Below, one piece after another: positions 61,251-64,000 of a stretch of DNA of 64,000 nucleotides. The notes beneath the pieces are model-generated. The model did no database searches and was not told where the DNA came from. It worked only from the letters and a program-made list of their open reading frames with translations. Every line of letters starts with the position of its first letter. Position 1 is the first letter of the stretch. The DNA lies in contig JAGXHI010000020.1 of NCBI GenBank assembly GCA_024636295.1, forward strand, positions 1 through 64,000, given 5' to 3'. This stretch comes from Desulfuromonadales bacterium. Its GTDB lineage: Bacteria; Desulfobacterota; Desulfuromonadia; Desulfuromonadales; JAGXHI01. The position numbers were made by a program, and so were the translations under genes.

Positions 61251-61363
61251 GTTCAAAGTTCAAAGTTCAAAGTTCAAAGTTCAAAGTTCAAGGTTCAAGA
61301 GCCTGAATCCCGGAGCCTGAATCCCGGAGCCCGGAGCCCGGAGCCCGGAGCCCGGAGCCCGGA
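61251..61363. repeat. Block of 7-bp tandem repeats between pyrD and the nucleotidyltransferase gene
   Basis: From 61251: five GTTCAAA and two GTTCAAG units, one extra A, then two 14-mers GCCTGAATCCCGGA, then five GCCCGGA units. The 14-mer is itself two heptads, so nearly all 113 bp keep a 7-bp period although the base composition flips from AT-rich to GC-rich. It lies 17 bp past the pyrD stop codon and 35 bp before the start codon of the next gene. Confidence 0.9.
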
Positions 61364-61379
61364 TGGGCGATTTTCATCT

Positions 61380-62327
61380 TTATACTTCCAGGCTGCCGAT
61401 GAGCTCCCGTACATCCGAAATTCCTTCTTCGATGCAGAATTCCTCGATTCCGGCGACAATACCGGCCATGGCGCCAGGATCGACGAAATTGGCTGTTCCC
61501 ACCTGCACGGCGGTGGCTCCAACAATGAGGAACTCAAGGGCATCCATGGCGCGCATGATGCCGCCCACGCCGATGACGGGAATTTTAACCGCCTGCGCCA
61601 CCTGATGAACCATGCGCACGGCAATGGGACGAATGGCGGGCCCGGAAAGACCCCCGGTCGTGTTGGCGAGCCGCGGCCGGCGGGTTCTGACATCGACGGC
61701 CATTCCGGTCAGGGTGTTGATGCAGCTGATCGCATCCGCACCGGCATCCTCCACGGCTCTGGCAGTGACGGTAATATCCGTAACATTGGGAGTGAGCTTG
61801 ACGATCAGGGGTTTGGAGATGTTCTTCCGGACGAGGGCGACCACCTCGGAAGCGGCCCGCGGATCGGTCCCGAAGACGATCCCCCCTTTTTTTACGTTAG
61901 GACAGGAAATATTCAACTCTACTCCGGCGACCTCGGGAATGTCAGAGAGCCGTTCGGCCACTTCCCCGTATTCCTCAAGGGTGTTGCCGAAAAAGTTGAC
62001 GATGACAGGTGTATTGATCTCCCGGAGAAATGGCAGTTTGTATTTTATGAAAGCATCCACCCCGACATTCTGAAGACCGATGGCATTGAGCATGCCGCTG
62101 ATCGTCTCGGCGATACGGGGGGTCGGATTTCCTGCCTTGGGTTTCAGGGAAAGCCCTTTTGTGATAATTGCCCCGATGCCTTCCAGATCAAGATAGGTCG
62201 CGTATTCCTCTCCGTATCCGAAAGTTCCAGAGGCAGGCATAACCGGGTTCCGTAGATGGATCCCCGCGATATCCACCGCAAGATTCGGCGCGGACCTCTT
62301 GTTTTTTTCCTCCCTGCAATTCATCAT
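61380..62327 (-). CDS. pyrD: Dihydroorotate dehydrogenase, catalytic subunit (class 1B)
   Basis: 315 residues. IHLRNPVMPASGTFGYGEEY, GAIITKGLSLKPKAGNPTPR, VAGVELNISCPNVKKGG (active-site Cys of class 1B) and VIGVGGIMRAMDALEFLIVG are FMN-barrel signatures. With PyrK it oxidises dihydroorotate to orotate using NAD+ in pyrimidine synthesis. The start overlaps pyrK by 4 bp (ATGA). Confidence 0.95.
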   Translation of the reverse strand: MMNCREEKNKRSAPNLAVDIAGIHLRNPVMPASGTFGYGEEYATYLDLEGIGAIITKGLSLKPKAGNPTPRIAETISGMLNAIGLQNVGVDAFIKYKLPFLREINTPVIVNFFGNTLEEYGEVAERLSDIPEVAGVELNISCPNVKKGGIVFGTDPRAASEVVALVRKNISKPLIVKLTPNVTDITVTARAVEDAGADAISCINTLTGMAVDVRTRRPRLANTTGGLSGPAIRPIAVRMVHQVAQAVKIPVIGVGGIMRAMDALEFLIVGATAVQVGTANFVDPGAMAGIVAGIEEFCIEEGISDVRELIGSLEV

Positions 62328-63181
62328 GATGCACAGCCCTCACAATAATCCGGTTCCTTTTCCAAATTGCTCCAGTCCAGTTGTTCGGCCCGGAAAACCG
62401 GCCCCTCCTTACAGGTGCAGAGTAATTGCGGGTTCTCTTCGGAATGTCCCCTTCCCTTCACAACGCATCCGAGGCAGGCGCCGACACCACAGGCCATCAA
62501 AGCTTCAAGGGAGACCTGCAGGGATGTTCCCCTGGGAGCGCAGATATCATGCACCGCACGCAGCATGGGAAGAGGCCCGCAGGCGTAAACCGCGGCATGG
62601 GGATACTTGTCCAGTTTCCGTTGAAGGACCTGGGTCACCATGCCCTCTTCTCCGAGGCTCCCGTCGTCCGTGGAGACGTAGGTTTCAACTCCCAACCGCT
62701 CGAATTCCGTAACCGCCAGGATATCATCGCGGGTCCGGCCTCCCATCAGGAGCCTGACCTTGCTCGTTTTCGTCAATTCCAGCGCAAGACTGAAAAGAGG
62801 AACCAGGCCGATCCCCCCGCCCACCAGGATCTTTTCCTCGCCGGGGTTTCCCGTATCGAATCCTTTCCCAAGCGGTCCCAGGACTTCCACCCGGTCTCCT
62901 TCATGAAGGTCGCTCATGATGCCCGTTCCGCGGCCGACGACCTTGTACAGCAGTTCAAGATATTCCTTCGGCGGCAAACCATCGCAATCCGGCGGCAGGA
63001 AGCCTGTCCGGAAGATTCCGAAGGGCCGCCGCAGAAGGGGCGGCAGAGACATCTGAACCCGGAACATGACGAACTGTCCCGGCCGGGAGATTTCATCGAA
63101 TCCAGGCGCCAATATTCTCATTCGATGATACCCCGGAGAGATTTCCTGGTTTGAAAGCACCATTGTCTTGTAGTTTTTCAT
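62324..63181 (-). CDS. pyrK: Dihydroorotate dehydrogenase electron-transfer subunit
   Basis: 285 residues. FAD domain MRILAPGFDEISRPGQFVMF and LLRRPFGIF, NAD-binding ILVGGGIGLVPLFSLALELT, and the [2Fe-2S] cysteines near the C-terminus (MACGVGACLGCVVKGRG and LLCTCKEGP). It passes electrons from PyrD to NAD+. AGGAAATCGG precedes the ATG; rimI lies 51 bp upstream. Confidence 0.95.
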   Translation of the reverse strand: MKNYKTMVLSNQEISPGYHRMRILAPGFDEISRPGQFVMFRVQMSLPPLLRRPFGIFRTGFLPPDCDGLPPKEYLELLYKVVGRGTGIMSDLHEGDRVEVLGPLGKGFDTGNPGEEKILVGGGIGLVPLFSLALELTKTSKVRLLMGGRTRDDILAVTEFERLGVETYVSTDDGSLGEEGMVTQVLQRKLDKYPHAAVYACGPLPMLRAVHDICAPRGTSLQVSLEALMACGVGACLGCVVKGRGHSEENPQLLCTCKEGPVFRAEQLDWSNLEKEPDYCEGCAS

Positions 63182-63232
63182 TCCGATTTCCTGTTCCTGA
63201 TCCTGAACAAATGTTTTCCGGCAATAGTCCTG

Positions 63233-63730
63233 TCAGCTGGAGTCCCTTGCTTCCAAACTGCTTTTCCATTCCATGAGCACCGCATCCTCCCCGTCATGAT
63301 AATAACGGGCCCGAACCGCGGTTCTCCGGAACCCGAAGACCTCATACAAGGCAAGGGCGGCCTCGTTTCCCTTTCGAACTTCCAGATAGGCCCGCTCGAT
63401 TTCCTCACCGGGCCGCATAAGAACATTCACAAGCAGCCGGGACGCAGCCCCCTTTCGTCGAAAGAGAGGCGAAACCGCCAGATTGAGGATATGCACCTCC
63501 CCGACGATGTGCCAGAAGCAGATATATCCCGTTAAATTCTCTCCCACCCAAAGCAGATCGATGGCGGAAACGGGATTTCCAAGTTCCTCTCGGAACATTT
63601 CCGGGGTCCAGGGATGCGAATGGCAGATTTTTTCTATGTGAAGCACCCGTGGGATATCGTCTTTTTTCATCGAGCGGATCGTAAATCCGCTCCTGTCTGC
63701 GGGCATTTCTTCTCTGTTCGAAAAATTCAT
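63233..63730 (-). CDS. rimI: Ribosomal-protein alanine N-acetyltransferase-like GNAT protein
   Basis: 165 residues. FTIRSMKKDDIPRVLHIEKI and CHSHPWTPEMFREEL form the RimI-type N-terminus; VHILNLAVSPLFRRKGAASR is the acetyl-CoA loop (RxxGxA), and NEAALALYEVFGFRRTAVRA-RYY the C-terminal motif. It would acetylate the N-terminus of ribosomal protein S18 or other proteins. It leads the rimI-pyrK-pyrD group and is divergent from purM. Confidence 0.88.
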   Translation of the reverse strand: MNFSNREEMPADRSGFTIRSMKKDDIPRVLHIEKICHSHPWTPEMFREELGNPVSAIDLLWVGENLTGYICFWHIVGEVHILNLAVSPLFRRKGAASRLLVNVLMRPGEEIERAYLEVRKGNEAALALYEVFGFRRTAVRARYYHDGEDAVLMEWKSSLEARDSS

Positions 63731-63898
63731 CGTAAAGTTCTCTCTGAGCCTCTCCGGGGGAAACCTGAACAGACTTGCTCAAACCGGGCCCCCATCCCTG
63801 AACGCAATCCAAACGACTCAAAATCCCAGTTTACCCGTTTCTTTTCTGTAAAGAAAGAAATTCCACATTTCAATCCGAGTCATCCCAACGGGTTTGGA

Positions 63899-63927
63899 TT
63901 GACATGGAGGGAGGGATGATTTAAAAA
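63899..63927 (+). promoter_or_regulatory. Sigma-70-type promoter for purM
   Basis: Perfect TTGACA (63899-63904), a 17-bp spacer, then TAAAAA (63922-63927), 31 bp before the start codon. The rest of the 227-bp rimI/purM gap shows no other feature. Confidence 0.6.
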
Positions 63928-63957
63928 GGAGCCAACTGAAAAAAGGAGCGATATCTC

Positions 63958-64000
63958 TTGAGTAAATCCGACAAAACCACGTATAAGGATGCCGGCGTCG
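63958..64000 (+). CDS. purM: Phosphoribosylformylglycinamidine cyclo-ligase, first codons (cut by window edge)
   Basis: A TTG at 63958 with AAAAGGAG 10 bp upstream opens a frame to the end of the window: (M)SKSDKTTYKDAGV. S-x-x-TYKDAGVD is the conserved start of PurM (AIR synthase, fifth step of purine synthesis). Only 14 codons are visible, so the call rests on this N-terminal match, the ribosome site and the promoter. Confidence 0.75.
   Translation, partial: MSKSDKTTYKDAGV

Noticed and set aside
61149..62255. 368-codon open frame on the plus strand containing SKFKVQSSKFKVQ-type repeats
   Set aside because: The repeats come from the 7-bp DNA array translated in this frame; the rest is antisense to pyrD. 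Not a protein.

Overview
The window is a stretch of bacterial chromosome of moderately high GC. It looks like a Deltaproteobacterium in the broad sense, most like the Desulfuromonadales/Geobacter side. Supporting signs are the heptaheme c-type cytochrome with a Rieske/cytochrome b pair, a gene whose in-frame TGA is best read as selenocysteine, a PEP-CTERM exoprotein behind a sigma-54-type promoter, and the housekeeping order hfq-miaA-mutL, pgi, rluB-type, scpB-scpA, M50 protease, DHH/CBS/nucleotidyltransferase, pyrD-pyrK. I cannot name the genus. I saw no rRNA, tRNA, CRISPR array or complete insertion sequence.

Region 1 (1-8660, minus strand): the 5' part of an APC amino-acid permease, a CPA1 cation/proton antiporter, then a tight run lemA / M48-TerB protease / CopB-type copper ATPase / archaeal-type (type II) GAPDH. 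It ends with a CMD/AhpD-like gene interrupted by one TGA exactly at a CxxC cysteine, with a SECIS-like hairpin just behind it.

Region 2 (8739-15661, minus): a copper/silver efflux operon cusC-cusB-cusA plus a Met/His-rich periplasmic protein, followed by a C-terminal fragment of a second copy of that protein and a strong terminator.

Region 3 (16053-19802, plus): a respiratory operon of 7-heme cytochrome c, Rieske protein, cytochrome b and a PCYCGC-like cysteine-rich exported protein, likely a quinol:cytochrome c oxidoreductase. After it come a ~180-bp repeat with inverted ends (second copy at 50.7 kb), a Spy-like Met-rich protein, a two-domain rhodanese and a C_GCAxxG_C_C protein.

Region 4 (22.7-44 kb): mixed metabolism and stress functions. 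These are an M1-type peptidase, ChaN-like protein, glucan phosphorylase, PRC-barrel protein, START-like exported protein, HD hydrolase, thioesterase, class II aldolase, MFS and ClC transporters, a monoheme cytochrome, a CFA-synthase-like methyltransferase, an RdgC-like protein, three very small envelope/stress genes (CsbD, lipoprotein, DUF1328), PEP synthase, trehalose-6-phosphate phosphatase and the PEP-CTERM protein.

Region 5 (44-64 kb, nearly all minus): lrgAB, TPR protein, DUF512 radical-SAM protein, hfq-miaA-mutL, ExeA-like ATPase with an acidic TPR protein, pgi, a pseudouridine synthase, scpB-scpA, M50 protease, the DHH-CBS-nucleotidyltransferase fusion behind a block of 7-bp tandem repeats, pyrD-pyrK, rimI, and divergently the first codons of purM at the right edge.

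All functional calls come from reading the sequence and remembered family motifs; no database search was possible. The most interesting items are the selenocysteine CMD gene, the paired MITE-like repeats, the heptad tandem-repeat block upstream of the nucleotidyltransferase, the type II GAPDH in a copper/stress operon, and the cytochrome c/Rieske/cytochrome b/PCYCxC operon.
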